Shown piece by piece: positions 27,639 through 37,600 of a stretch of 64,000 nt of DNA. The translations under genes were made by a program, and so were the position numbers. Position 1 is the first letter of the stretch; each line of letters opens with the position of its first letter. The notes under the pieces are model-generated. The model was not told the origin of the DNA. It saw only the letters and a program-made list of their open reading frames with translations, and did no database searches. The DNA is from Planktothrix sp. PCC 11201. GTDB taxonomy: Bacteria; Cyanobacteriota; Cyanobacteriia; Cyanobacteriales; Microcoleaceae. The DNA is taken from the NCBI RefSeq assembly GCF_900009135.1, contig NZ_LT797711.1:385505-449504 (forward strand). Direction: 5' to 3'.

Positions 27639-28034
27639 TTAGGTTGGGACTACGACAATATTGGCGATCGCAACGCCTATCATCACCGCTATTAAACCTA
27701 AAATTGCACTCCCAGCCCAATAAAAAGCTGTGAGAAAGGTTTGTTTATTCCGCCATAAACTTAGGGTGTCAAAGCCATAGGTTGAAAATGTGGTGTAAGA
27801 CCCTAAAAACCCAGTTCTAATCAGTAAATCTAATTCTTTGGGATAGCCTGTAATTCCTTTGGAAATGGTGAAGAAGAAACCCATCGCCAAACATCCAGTT
27901 AAATTAATCATAAATGTTCCGTAGGGAAATTTGGCTCCAAATTTGGCTTTTGTCCATTCGGTAATTTGATACCGAGATAGTGCCCCAGGAACTGCCCCAG
28001 CAGCGATCGCTAAAACATTAGTTATGTCTGACAT
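27639..28034 (-). CDS. crcB: CrcB/Fluc fluoride channel, copy 1
   Basis: A membrane protein of 131 residues with the same architecture as its neighbour: GALSRYQITEW, YGTFMINLTGCLAMGFF and RTGFLGSYTTFSTYGFDT. The two copies differ substantially in sequence, so the duplication is old or they came separately. No classical fluoride riboswitch was recognised upstream. It is probably the first gene of the crcB pair. Confidence 0.93.
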   Translation of the reverse strand: MSDITNVLAIAAGAVPGALSRYQITEWTKAKFGAKFPYGTFMINLTGCLAMGFFFTISKGITGYPKELDLLIRTGFLGSYTTFSTYGFDTLSLWRNKQTFLTAFYWAGSAILGLIAVMIGVAIANIVVVPT

Positions 28035-28191
28035 TCGTTAATATTCACCCTATACTAAGTAAGTTGCCGTTTTTTGGAGTATTTTGGGTTCATAATAGAA
28101 ATGTAGCTGAAATTACAAAATGTTGTTTTTAGAAAACCAAAAATTCTCTATCTTGATCAACATCAGTTTCATTGATTTCCTTATTCCCAAA

Positions 28192-28226
28192 AAAAGTTGT
28201 TTGTTGTTTGAATTCAAACAACTTTT
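28192..28226. terminator. hairpin, possible terminator
   Basis: Perfect 12-bp stem AAAAGTTGTTTG/CAAACAACTTTT around an 11-base loop. The inner 20 bases GTTGTTTGAATTCAAACAAC are themselves a palindrome. It is upstream of crcB on the minus strand and could also be a regulatory site. Confidence 0.4.
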
Positions 28227-28278
28227 ACCCATCCGTCGCCATTATGCCATCAAAATTCAGAAATTTGTATTTTAGCAA

Positions 28279-28349
28279 CATGAATATTTTTAATTATAGA
28301 TATGCAGCAAATCGATATTGAGCAAATAGACCAAAATTTGTTAATCTAA
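28279..28349 (+). pseudogene. relic of the LysR gene 5' end (duplicate of 28923-28985)
   Basis: The sequence from TGAATATTTTTAATTATAG through ATGCAGCAAAT and on to AAATTTGTTAA matches the leader and first codons of the LysR gene at 28947, with scattered substitutions. The copied ATG at 28302 opens 15 codons and hits TAA at 28347-28349. It is best read as a fragment left by a local duplication. Confidence 0.7.
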
Positions 28350-28395
28350 ATTTTTAGTGTTTGGATACAAAATCAGGTTTCTGTGAATTGAGAAA

Positions 28396-28428
28396 CCTCC
28401 GTCAAAGCAACTTTAAGATTGACGGAGG
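28396..28428 (-). terminator. perfect hairpin terminator of the 129-aa gene
   Basis: Arms CCTCCGTCAA and TTGACGGAGG pair exactly around a 13-base loop. On the minus strand a short T-rich stretch follows. It is about 47 bp after the stop codon of the minus-strand gene. Confidence 0.55.
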
Positions 28429-28474
28429 TAAGGATCAATTTAAGCTTTTGACTTAAAAATTCTCTTTATTTCTC

Positions 28475-28864
28475 TTAGTAATTAGTCTGGCTCTGATATT
28501 TTCCGTTTTGGTTTTTACCATCAGTTGTTTGGATTACAAGGATTTCATTACCACCGCGAATCACTACACCAAACTGTTTGTATGGTTGAGATGGTCTTCC
28601 ATCTTCATAAGACTGGGTAGCATCCAGAGAGAATGTGCCATCATTGTTAACTTTGTAAGTCCCGGTCACGCTATAACCTACTTCCTGCCCGTCAATGCTA
28701 ACAAAACCCTTACCTGTATGAGCTCCATTACCATCAAAATTAGCTGTTCTCAAAGCAGAATAGGATACAGTAGAAACTGTACCATCAGGATTGGTAGTTT
28801 TGCGAGTACCTTGATCTTGAAATCCGAATCCACCTTTGAGGCTGCCATTGTTAAATTCAGTCAT
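28475..28864 (-). CDS. hypothetical protein, beta-rich (129 aa)
   Basis: A small protein that reads as antiparallel strands: GGFGFQDQGTRKTTNPDGT, GYSVTGTYKVNNDGTFSLDA and FGVVIRGGNEILVIQTTDG. The DGT/DGTF turns and overall pattern resemble lipocalin or allene-oxide-cyclase-like barrels, but that is only an impression. There is no signal peptide. It is transcribed divergently from the LysR gene at 28947 with an 82-bp shared control region, so it is the likely target of that regulator. Confidence 0.6.
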   Translation of the reverse strand: MTEFNNGSLKGGFGFQDQGTRKTTNPDGTVSTVSYSALRTANFDGNGAHTGKGFVSIDGQEVGYSVTGTYKVNNDGTFSLDATQSYEDGRPSQPYKQFGVVIRGGNEILVIQTTDGKNQNGKYQSQTNY

Positions 28865-28946
28865 AACAAAATTCCTATTTGTAAATACAAGATTAATTAT
28901 TAGTTAACTTGATTCTTTTGTAAAATGAATATTTTTAATTATAGGT

Positions 28947-29882
28947 ATGCAGCAAATAGATATTAAGCAAATAGACCTAAATTTGTTAACAATTTTAAAA
29001 GTTCTACTGGAGGAAGTTAATGTTACTAAAGCCAGCCAAAAATTGAATTTAAGTCAATCCGCAACTAGCCATGCTTTAAAAAGACTCCGAAAAATGTTTA
29101 ACGATCCCTTGCTGGAGCGCTCATCTGCGGGAATGCGTGCTACGCCTAGGGCTTTAGCTTTGCAAGCATCCCTAGAAAGCATCCTGCTTGATATTGAAAA
29201 GTTAGTTACAGAACCAGTTTTTATCCCGGAATTAGCTCGGGGGACGATTCGGATCGCCGCTTCAGATTACGCCACCACTGTGATCCTGCCTTCGGTTTTG
29301 AGAGAACTTTCTTTGAAGAATCCTTATCTTGATATCGAATGTTATGACTGGCATCCTGAAACTTTGGATCGGCTCAAAAGTGGGGAGATTGATCTCGCTT
29401 TAGGAATAGTAGACCTAGATAAAACTCATGAATTTGGATATGAAAAGCTATTTACGGAGGATTTTGTCTCAATCGTCAGGGTAGAACATCCTATTATTAA
29501 AAAAGGGATTACTCTGGAATCCTATATTGCTTCGCCCCACGCTTTAATTACGATTACAGGCTTACCCATTAACTCAATTAAGAAATCATCTAAAAGTCAT
29601 GTTGATCGCATTTTAGAAGAATTGGGAGTCGAACGTCGAGTCAGGTTAAAGTTACCCCATTTCCTATCTGCGGCTCTAATTGTGGGTCAAACCGATATGA
29701 TTTTGACTTTACCCCGTCGGATTGCTTTGATATTTGCCAGTATAGCTAAGATCACCATATTTGATCCCCCAATTGATTTGGGTCAGTATAACTATATGCA
29801 AATTTGGTCTAAGAAGTCTGATCATGTTCCCTTTCAAATCTGGCTACGCGATTTGATCAGAATCCAAACTCAAGACATCTAA
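28947..29882 (+). CDS. LysR-family transcriptional regulator (NodD/NahR type)
   Basis: A 311-residue regulator. The N-terminal domain reads LDLNLLTILKVLLEE-like, then SQSATSHALKRLRKMFNDPL, the variant helix-turn-helix of NodD/NahR/LinR-like LysR proteins. The effector domain starts near residue 90 (GTIRIAASDYATTVILP). It is divergent from the 129-aa gene. A relic of its own promoter and first codons lies 645 bp upstream. The start at 28947 is fixed by conserved spacing to the HTH. Confidence 0.9.
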   Translation: MQQIDIKQIDLNLLTILKVLLEEVNVTKASQKLNLSQSATSHALKRLRKMFNDPLLERSSAGMRATPRALALQASLESILLDIEKLVTEPVFIPELARGTIRIAASDYATTVILPSVLRELSLKNPYLDIECYDWHPETLDRLKSGEIDLALGIVDLDKTHEFGYEKLFTEDFVSIVRVEHPIIKKGITLESYIASPHALITITGLPINSIKKSSKSHVDRILEELGVERRVRLKLPHFLSAALIVGQTDMILTLPRRIALIFASIAKITIFDPPIDLGQYNYMQIWSKKSDHVPFQIWLRDLIRIQTQDI

Positions 29883-29996
29883 GAAACAATCATTCTGTCT
29901 CTTTTTTTCTATCCCCTATCTCCTATTCCCTTGCCATCTGTAGCACTAATTTCAGGATTTCATATTAGACCTCTTGCAAAAAAAATCTATGCTATA

Positions 29997-30224
29997 ATGC
30001 CAAACTTTCACTATAAACCGGATAAGCCTCTGTCAGTATTGATCGGTAATCTTAAAACTGTTAGTAGTAGGCTGATTCGCAAAGAATTTCCTTTGTTGGC
30101 ATCAAAGTATTTTTACAATAAACATTATTTTTGGACAGGTTCTTATTTTGTCGCTAGTTGTGGTGGTATTACAGTTGAACAGTTGAAAAAATATGTTGAG
30201 CAACAATCAACTCCAGAAAATTAA
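29997..30224 (+). pseudogene. tnpA: IS200/IS605-family TnpA (Y1 transposase) 3' remnant
   Basis: About 75 codons match the C-terminal half of a TnpA/REP-type Y1 transposase: LSVLIGNLKTVSSRLIRKEF, WTGSYFVASCGGITVEQLKK, and the catalytic Tyr in KKYVEQQ. The N-terminal half with the HUH metal-binding motif is absent (NFHYKP stands where the conserved block would be). The element is therefore dead. A terminal-type hairpin follows at 30270-30297. Confidence 0.8.
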
Positions 30225-30269
30225 ATCGAATTCGCTATCGCTCATGTTTTCTTTGGTCGTGATTCATCT

Positions 30270-30297
30270 CACCGCCAAGCTAACGCTGTGGCGGGTG
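30270..30297. mobile_element. right-end hairpin of the decayed IS200/IS605 element
   Basis: CACCGCCA pairs with TGGCGGGTG (one bulged G) around an 11-base loop, about 45 bp after the transposase remnant, in the position where IS200/IS605 elements carry their subterminal right-end structure. Confidence 0.5.
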
Positions 30298-30362
30298 TCC
30301 TCTCACGACGTTAAGATAGAGGCTGAGATGATCTGCCCCTATTCACTATTAACAAGTAACTA

Positions 30363-33300
30363 TTATCCCGCGGCAACCATCGTATTTCCCACCACTTCAC
30401 CCTGTAACATTCGTCCGGCTGCTTCTAATAATTGCTCCTCCAAATAGGGTTTGGTAAAGTAACCTTTCGCCCCCAAATTAAAAGCCATTTGACGGTGACG
30501 ATCCGCACCGCGAGACGTCAACATGGCAATGGGTAAATTTGTTAACGCCGGATCTTTTTGCATCCGAGATAACAACTCCAACCCATCCATCCGGGGCATT
30601 TCAATATCGCAGAAGACAATATCGCAGGGTAAACCCGATTTCAGTTTTTCCCAGGCTTCCTTACCATCCCGGGCTTCTTCCACACGATAACCAGATTTTT
30701 CAAACGTAATCGAAAGGAGCGATCGCACCGTAATCGAATCATCCACAATTAACACCGTCGGCTCCGACTTCTGAACCACAGGTTCCGCCGTGGCACTACC
30801 CATCTGCCAAATCTTGCCCGAAGCATCCCGACGAATCCGACCCATGGCCAAATCAATCAGTTCTAGGACATCGGCGATCGCCACAATTTGACCATCCCCT
30901 AACACCGTCGCCCCAGCAATCCCAATCGGTTTTGGTACGGGCCCTTCTAAGGGTTTGATCACAATTTCCTGTTCAATCAACACCTGATCCACCTGCACGG
31001 CCAAATAACTATTAGAAGACCGTAGGACAATCACCGAAATCATGTCTTCTTCTACATTTGCACCATAGACATTCCCCCGACCCAAATGGCGATGATAGGT
31101 CAACAGTTCCCGCAAATGACGTAGGGGCAAAATTGTACCCCGCCATTCCAACACCTTACTGCCATCGGACTCCGTGCGGATTTGTTCCCGAGGAACGTCA
31201 ATCATATCTTCCACCCCATCCATTGGGAAAGCAATCCGAACCCGATCGCTCACGCAACACAAGGCCCGGGAAATACTCATATTCAGGGGCAAACGAATCG
31301 TAAACGTCGTCCCGTGTCCCAAGGTAGAATCCGTCGTGATCGCGCCCCGAATATCGGTTAAGCTGGTACGCACCACATCCATTCCCACCCCTCGACCCGC
31401 GAATTCATCCGCCACATCCTTCGTACTAAAGTTGGGCAAGAATAACAGGTCATAAATTTCTGGGTTACTCATACTTTCGGCGTCTTCGGCGGTAATGATT
31501 CCTTTCTGAATCGCCTTATTTTTCACCCGGTTGACATCAATACCACCCCCATCATCGGAAACCGCAATAATCGTTTGGTTTCCTTGGTGAAATACCCGAA
31601 TCGAAATTCGGCCCACCGCCGATTTCCCCGCCGCCGTCCGAACATCCGCCGGTTCAATCCCGTGAGTAATAGCATTATTCACTAGATGAATCAAGGGGTC
31701 GTGGAGTTTACCCAGTAACATTTTGTCAATTAAGGTATCTCGACCCTCCACAAATAACTCCGCCTGTTTCCCACACTTGATCGAAATATCCCGCACGGGA
31801 CGTTTCAGGGCGTCTGCCTCACTGCCAAAGGGTTCCATGCGGGCGCGATTTAACCCTTCTTGTAACGCTGTTGTAATCCGTCGCAACTCCCGAGTTACTT
31901 GGTCGGCTTCTTCAACTAAAAATCCAATATCTGCACTGGACTCCCGCACCCGCACAATTAACTCAATAATCTCTTGGGACAGGGTATGGAAGGGCGTAAA
32001 CCGATCCAGTTCCGTTGAGTCTAAATCATTATTGGAATCATCATCATGAATCGAGGAACTGTCCGAAAACCAGAAGGGTTTGCGACGGTGGGACAGTAGG
32101 GAAATTTCCAAGAGCGATCGCTCATAAAAATCCTGCATCCGTTGACCCACATCTCCCAATAAAGAAACCTGATGCAGCAAATTATCCAAAAACTGTCGCA
32201 TCCGTTCTTGGTCTTGTTCCAAACTGTTGCGGTTAACGACCAGTTCCCCCATCAAGTTACTCAGACCATCCAGTTGTTTCACCGGAACCTTGACAATTTG
32301 TTCGGCAATGGGTTTAGCAAATGTCCCCCTAGGAGGAGTGGTGGTTCGAGATCGAGGAGGAGCATCTTCAATCAATCGAATTAATGCGATAAATTCCGAA
32401 TCCTCCTCCGAGAGTTGTGATTCTGTGTTAACGGCTTTGCGGGCGGTCTGGGAGTTAATATTTTTAGGAGGATCGGGTGTCCAGGGTTCAGCCACGGGGG
32501 TATGGAGCAGTTGATCCAAATCCAAGAAATCCTCATCTTCCACCGTCGTTTCAGCAGCCGTTGGCTGACTATCTGCCCCTCCTAAATTGAGTAGGGCATC
32601 CAAACTGGCAAAATCATCCTCCGGCAGTTCTAGGGTGGGCTGCACCGTCGCTACAGGTTCTAATTTTGGGGACATCCGGGGGAGTTGAGTGGGACTTGGC
32701 TGATCCAGGGTTACATCCGCGGCTTCTTCGAGTTCTCCTTGTAAAAGTTCTTCAAACCAATCTTCTTGAACATTCATCTGACCCGATGTGCTGCTGTCGG
32801 TTTCCCGACTGGCTTGGATTTTGGGGTCAAACTGGTCAAATAGATCATCTAAATTTTCCGCATCTTCCAATAACTCCGTAATTTGAGCCGGGGAAAGATC
32901 GACAGAACGGGCAGATGGCATCCCCTCTTGGGGATTAATCGCTAACAACTCATCAAATAAATCCCCAAAACCATCTACCGGGTCATGCTGTCGGGTTTCT
33001 ACCGACATCGGCTTGGTTGCTGTTCCCGTTTCTGGGATGGCTGACTCCCCATCACTGAGGTGATCAAAGAAACTCAATAGATCATCATCGGCTCCAGAAG
33101 TCACTAAACCGGGTTTTTGTTTGGTTTTACCCTTCTGGGTTTGGGGTGGATAGCCAGAGGTTGACCGTTGATTGAACTCAGGTTTTTCGTCTCCCAACAA
33201 ATCAAAAAAGTCCCCCGATATTGATTCTGTTTCGGTTTCCAAGGACGGGGAAGTTGACGCGGGGGCTTCTTCCGTCACCTCCTGCTCCCATTGATCCAAA

Positions 33301-34460
33301 CCTTCAAATAAATCTCTGAGACTGTTATATTCTTCGGGGGTAATTTCTGGGCCGTTTTGTAAACGGGCTGGGGTATTACTGGGGTTGGTCACTGAATCTG
33401 ACCAGTTCACATCGGAGAAAGAATTGTTGGGTGCTGCTACTTTAGGGTTTTTTTTCTTACTATTTCCCTGTTTCAACTGACCCGATTTTGTGGCTGTCTC
33501 CGTCGTAGTTTTAGGCGGTTTAGATTGACTTGGAGATGTTTCAGGAGATGATGTAGATGGAGGCGACGATTTGGTTTTTTTATCTGTTTTTGCCGGGCTA
33601 ACCGTCTTGGGCAAAAGTTTTGTAATCCCTTCTGTTACAACAATTTCCCCCTCTCGATTCACTAAAACCAGTTCTTGGGCTTCTTTAATAGATTTAATCA
33701 CAATCGGAGCTAGACTCCGATAAGTATTATCAGGATTGGCAATCACTTTTTCTAGGATCTCAATAAACTTAACCCAATTGGGCAAATCAAAGAGTTCCCC
33801 CGCCCGGGCTAAACTCCGACAGGTTTCGATTAACCCTTGACGAGTTTTTGGGGTTTCTGACTGTTTGAACTGTTGCAACATTTCTCGCAGACGTTCGGGA
33901 ACATCACTGCGAAATACCAAGTCCTTCGCACTACTAGGAGGTTCTTTAGATATAACAGGAGTAGGAATGGGGCGATTAGATACAGAGGACGTAGGCCCGG
34001 TTTCTACTTCAGATGATCGCTTTGTCCCCTGTTGTTGAACCACTTTAATATGGTAATTTAAGGCTTCAAAAACAGGCTCAACATCCTGCAAAATAGCACT
34101 AGCTGCTTCTTCCGTTAAGCCATAGGGCCCTGATAACTGATCGATTAAGGCCTGTAATGTATCAAAAACCTGTAAAAATAATGATTCTAATTGTTGATCG
34201 ATAAATTGAGTCGGAAGACGGTTTTCTTTCAGGATTTTAAAACTATCTTCTAACCTGTGAGCCGTTTGTTGAATACTATTAAGTCCCAACATCGCCGCCC
34301 CACCCTTGACCGAATGAGCCGCTCGGAAAACTTCATTGAGCAGTTCTGGATCTTCAATCGTCGTTTGTAGATTGAGTAATCCCTGTTCAATCGTATTGAG
34401 GTGGTCTTTCGCCTCCTCAATAAAATAGCCCATAATCCGTTGTTGCTGTTCAAGTTGCAT
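30363..34460 (-). CDS. pilL: CheA-type hybrid histidine kinase of the Hmp/Pil motility locus
   Basis: A 1365-residue kinase that controls type IV pilus-driven motility in cyanobacteria (HmpE/PilL). The Hpt domain is at residues 1-110 with His49 in FRAAHSVKGGAAM. A long acidic, low-complexity region covers about 270-740. The dimerisation/HATPase domain has HLVNNAITHGIEP near 923, DDGGGIDV and GRGVGMDVV. A CheW domain covers about 1080-1215. The receiver (about 1240-1355) has its acceptor Asp in DIVFCDIEMPRMDG. It is the last gene of the locus, 208 bp after pilJ; the gap contains the 168-bp repeat. Confidence 0.93.
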   Translation of the reverse strand: MQLEQQQRIMGYFIEEAKDHLNTIEQGLLNLQTTIEDPELLNEVFRAAHSVKGGAAMLGLNSIQQTAHRLEDSFKILKENRLPTQFIDQQLESLFLQVFDTLQALIDQLSGPYGLTEEAASAILQDVEPVFEALNYHIKVVQQQGTKRSSEVETGPTSSVSNRPIPTPVISKEPPSSAKDLVFRSDVPERLREMLQQFKQSETPKTRQGLIETCRSLARAGELFDLPNWVKFIEILEKVIANPDNTYRSLAPIVIKSIKEAQELVLVNREGEIVVTEGITKLLPKTVSPAKTDKKTKSSPPSTSSPETSPSQSKPPKTTTETATKSGQLKQGNSKKKNPKVAAPNNSFSDVNWSDSVTNPSNTPARLQNGPEITPEEYNSLRDLFEGLDQWEQEVTEEAPASTSPSLETETESISGDFFDLLGDEKPEFNQRSTSGYPPQTQKGKTKQKPGLVTSGADDDLLSFFDHLSDGESAIPETGTATKPMSVETRQHDPVDGFGDLFDELLAINPQEGMPSARSVDLSPAQITELLEDAENLDDLFDQFDPKIQASRETDSSTSGQMNVQEDWFEELLQGELEEAADVTLDQPSPTQLPRMSPKLEPVATVQPTLELPEDDFASLDALLNLGGADSQPTAAETTVEDEDFLDLDQLLHTPVAEPWTPDPPKNINSQTARKAVNTESQLSEEDSEFIALIRLIEDAPPRSRTTTPPRGTFAKPIAEQIVKVPVKQLDGLSNLMGELVVNRNSLEQDQERMRQFLDNLLHQVSLLGDVGQRMQDFYERSLLEISLLSHRRKPFWFSDSSSIHDDDSNNDLDSTELDRFTPFHTLSQEIIELIVRVRESSADIGFLVEEADQVTRELRRITTALQEGLNRARMEPFGSEADALKRPVRDISIKCGKQAELFVEGRDTLIDKMLLGKLHDPLIHLVNNAITHGIEPADVRTAAGKSAVGRISIRVFHQGNQTIIAVSDDGGGIDVNRVKNKAIQKGIITAEDAESMSNPEIYDLLFLPNFSTKDVADEFAGRGVGMDVVRTSLTDIRGAITTDSTLGHGTTFTIRLPLNMSISRALCCVSDRVRIAFPMDGVEDMIDVPREQIRTESDGSKVLEWRGTILPLRHLRELLTYHRHLGRGNVYGANVEEDMISVIVLRSSNSYLAVQVDQVLIEQEIVIKPLEGPVPKPIGIAGATVLGDGQIVAIADVLELIDLAMGRIRRDASGKIWQMGSATAEPVVQKSEPTVLIVDDSITVRSLLSITFEKSGYRVEEARDGKEAWEKLKSGLPCDIVFCDIEMPRMDGLELLSRMQKDPALTNLPIAMLTSRGADRHRQMAFNLGAKGYFTKPYLEEQLLEAAGRMLQGEVVGNTMVAAG

Positions 34461-34472
34461 ATAAGTTATCCG

Positions 34473-34640
34473 TAATCAGTTATCAAAAAAGGCGGGCAAT
34501 GGGGAATAGGGAATGGGCAATGGATAAGAGTTTTCTTCCAACAAATAACCGGGTCTGTTTCTTCCCTATTGCAAGAGTGCCCATTCCCCTATCTGCATTA
34601 TCAGTAATCAGTTTGTCAATGGTTAATTAATTCGTAATTC
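34473..34640. repeat. 168-bp dispersed repeat, copy 2 (inverted relative to copy 1)
   Basis: Exact reverse complement of 7457-7624. It lies between pilJ and pilL, 13 bp upstream of the pilL start. AATTACG-type heptamers extend it to about 34662 outside the identical part. Confidence 0.85.
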
Positions 34641-34668
34641 ATAATTCGTAATTCGTAATTTTCCGAGG

Positions 34669-37600
34669 CTAACCTTTCTCCGAGGAATCAACGCGGAAGC
34701 GTTCCACCGATGTCAGCAGGTCTCGCGCCACACCCACGAGTTTAGTTAAGGCACTGGACACCTTTTGGGCTTCGGTAGAAGTTTCTTGGGCGCTATGTTC
34801 CACCGCTCGCATCACCTGGGCGACGGCGCGGGCGGTTTCGTTTTGTTCAACGGTATCCGCCGTAATTGAACGGACGAGAACGTCAATCCGGTTGGTCACC
34901 TGAATAATGTCATCCAGGGCTCGTTTAGCTTGTTCCGCGAGGCGAGTCCCCTCAATCACCTGTTGATGACCTTGGGACATCGCCATCATCACCGTGTTGG
35001 TTTGGCTTTGAATTTGCATCACAATTTGTTCGATATCCTTTAAGGATTTCGCCGACTTATCTGCCAACTGTCGGACTTCATCGGCAACGATCGCAAATCC
35101 CTTACCCGCTTCTCCAGCCCTGGCTGCCTCAATACTAGCGTTTAAAGCCAGTAAGTTAGTCCGGGAGGCAATTTGAGAAATCAGCCCCACAATTTTAGAA
35201 ATTTCCTGAGACGATTCTCCCAAACGCTTGACTTCTCGGCTAGTTTCTGCTACGGTTTCTCGAATTTTTAGAATCCCGGCCACGGTCATTTGTACCGCTT
35301 CCCCGCCTTTGGTCGCTAAGGCGGCCGCCGACCGAGCCACTTCTTCAGCTTCCCGCGCACTTTCAGCCACCCGTTGAATGGCATCGGTCAGTACCTGCAC
35401 CGAGTTTAAGGTAGCAGCGAGTTCCTCCGCCTGGCGGAAAGCATCCCCGGCCACATCCTTGGCAAAGGTCGCACTATCGGTAGCTCCCTTACTCACCTGA
35501 CGGGCGGCTTGTTTCACCTGTACCACAATTTCCCGCAGGTTTTGAATGGTTAAGTTAAAGGAATCCGCCACTGCCCCCAAAACGTTCGCCGTCACTTCTG
35601 CGGTTACAGTTAAATCTCCTCGGGCCGCCCCTTCCACGTCATCCAAGAGCCGAATCACCTGACGGTGTAAATCATCCCTAGCGTCTTCCTGTTCCTTAGC
35701 CTTGCGTTGGGCTTCTCGGGTAATACTTTGGATAAATTGGGCTGCATGGTTGAATTTAGAAGACATTTTCCCAAACTCATCCTCGGCAAAAACCGTGGCC
35801 CGGGCATCTAAATTACCCTTACTGATGGCATCAAACTGAGCTTGTAAATCGTCTGTGGCCTTAGAAATTTGTTGGGCACTGATCCGACCCAATCCCCAGG
35901 TCGCCAGAAAACTAGTCGCCCCAGCTACTGTGGTCAGCAGCCATCCGGTGCCTCGCAGATAGTCTACGACTTCGGACTTATTATTCAAGGAAGCGGTACG
36001 AGTCGCAATATTGGTGGCCGTTGCCACTAAAATCAGGGTCACCAGTCCCGTCCCCATCGCCATATACAAGGGTTTCCGCTTCAAGGAGGCATTTTCCAAG
36101 AAAGAGAATGGCCCCTGCTCGGTGGTGACCATCGTATCTATCCCTTCTCCGAAGTCTGGGGTTAGGGTGGTTACAGCCGATGCAGCGTAAGCCGTATTAA
36201 AAATCTCATCATCCCGAATCGCTGAACTGTCACTGTCGATGGTACTATTGCTGGTGGTATTACCAAATTTACTATCGACACTACTAAAATCTGAATCAAC
36301 GTACAGGTCATTGTCCCCACTGTCGGTGATGCCAAAATCCCCAATATCATCAAATTCTTCAAAATCCTCTAAGAAATCATTGGGGGTCTGAGCCACCACC
36401 TGGCCATTTTGAGAACGGCCATTGGTATCATGGCTCTCCACCGTGACATCAAAGGAATCTCCAAAGGTATCTTCATCAAAGGTATCGAGATCAAAACTAT
36501 TGGGAATGTCCGCCGAATCGAAAACCAGATCATCGGGTTCTTCATATTCTTCCGCATCAACATAATGGGAACGGTCGGCACCATTTATACCTGAGAGGGG
36601 GCCAGAGTCGTCGGGGTCGGACAAATAGGGATCATTGACCGCATTATTGGTTAATAGTGTTTCTTCTTCGTTGCTTTCTTCAGCATCCAGAACCTTATAG
36701 TTAGCCGTCATATTAGGAGTGTTCGGGGGTAGGGTAACAGCAATCTTGGCATCATCAACGAAGGGTTCATCTGAAAAACTAAAAGCTGAATCCAAATCAG
36801 GGTCAAACTCATCTTCCTCAAATAGTGGAGTTTCCTTGACGGAGACGAAACCATTTTGGGATGGGGGTTCATGATTAACAAACTCCTGATCTGAATCGGC
36901 TGCATCTTCTAAAGGGGCAAAAATATCATCAAGTTCTGCTTCAAAGTTCGAGGAAGCCATCACCCCTGTAGAGTTACCATTAGAGGACTCATGACTAGCA
37001 CCGTTGAGTTCTCTTTGATCTGCTGGATGAGATCCATAGGCTTCTGGATCGTTTAACCCCCCCAATTCATCGTCATCCAAGCTATCAAATTCTAGGAATT
37101 CCGTCGGTTGAGATAAATAATCTGGGGATGACCCATTCAGAGTTTCCGGTGATTGGACTGAATCCGATTCGTCTTGGGGGTTTTCGGTTGGGGAATCGAG
37201 CCAATCTAAGACCTCATCCTCGGAAGAAAATAAATCCCCACTTAACTGTTCGAGATCACTGGTGTTCGATTCATCACTGGCAAAGTTTTGCCCCAAGAGG
37301 GGTTCATCTTCTTCTAGTGTAAACGGATCGGCTTCTAATTCAGTGAAAGAATTTTCTGGGTCTAGGGGGTTTAAAATTTCTGTACCTTCGTCTAAGTCTC
37401 CCCCTGGAGCAAAAGGATTATCTTCGGTGAAGGTTAGGGGAGATTGACTGCCATTGGACTGTATATAATCGGGTTCATCCTCTGAATTGTCGAACTCTAA
37501 ACCGATGGCAGCATCCAGATTGGAAGTGGATAAATCCAAGTCAGCATCGTCTAAGTCTGGGAAATCAAAGTTATCATCCGGCAAATCATTAAAATCCGAC

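Larger units (their letters stand above)
28035..28474. other. 440-bp intergenic region between crcB and the small unknown gene
   Basis: It holds a strong hairpin at 28192-28226 (arms AAAAGTTGTTTG and CAAACAACTTTT), a relic of the LysR gene start at 28279-28349, a GGTTTCT/AGAAACC hairpin at about 28375-28396 and a perfect terminator-like hairpin at 28396-28428. There is no intact gene. Confidence 0.6.

Noticed and set aside
28100-28300. Possible fluoride riboswitch upstream of crcB
   Set aside because: On the minus strand there is a GGCGACGG-like start and a CTGATG, but the paired CGCC and the spacing of the crcB-motif aptamer are missing.
28508-28903. Plus-strand frame opposite the 129-aa gene
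   Set aside because: Cys/Ser-rich, unstructured; the minus-strand frame has the regular beta pattern and a terminator.
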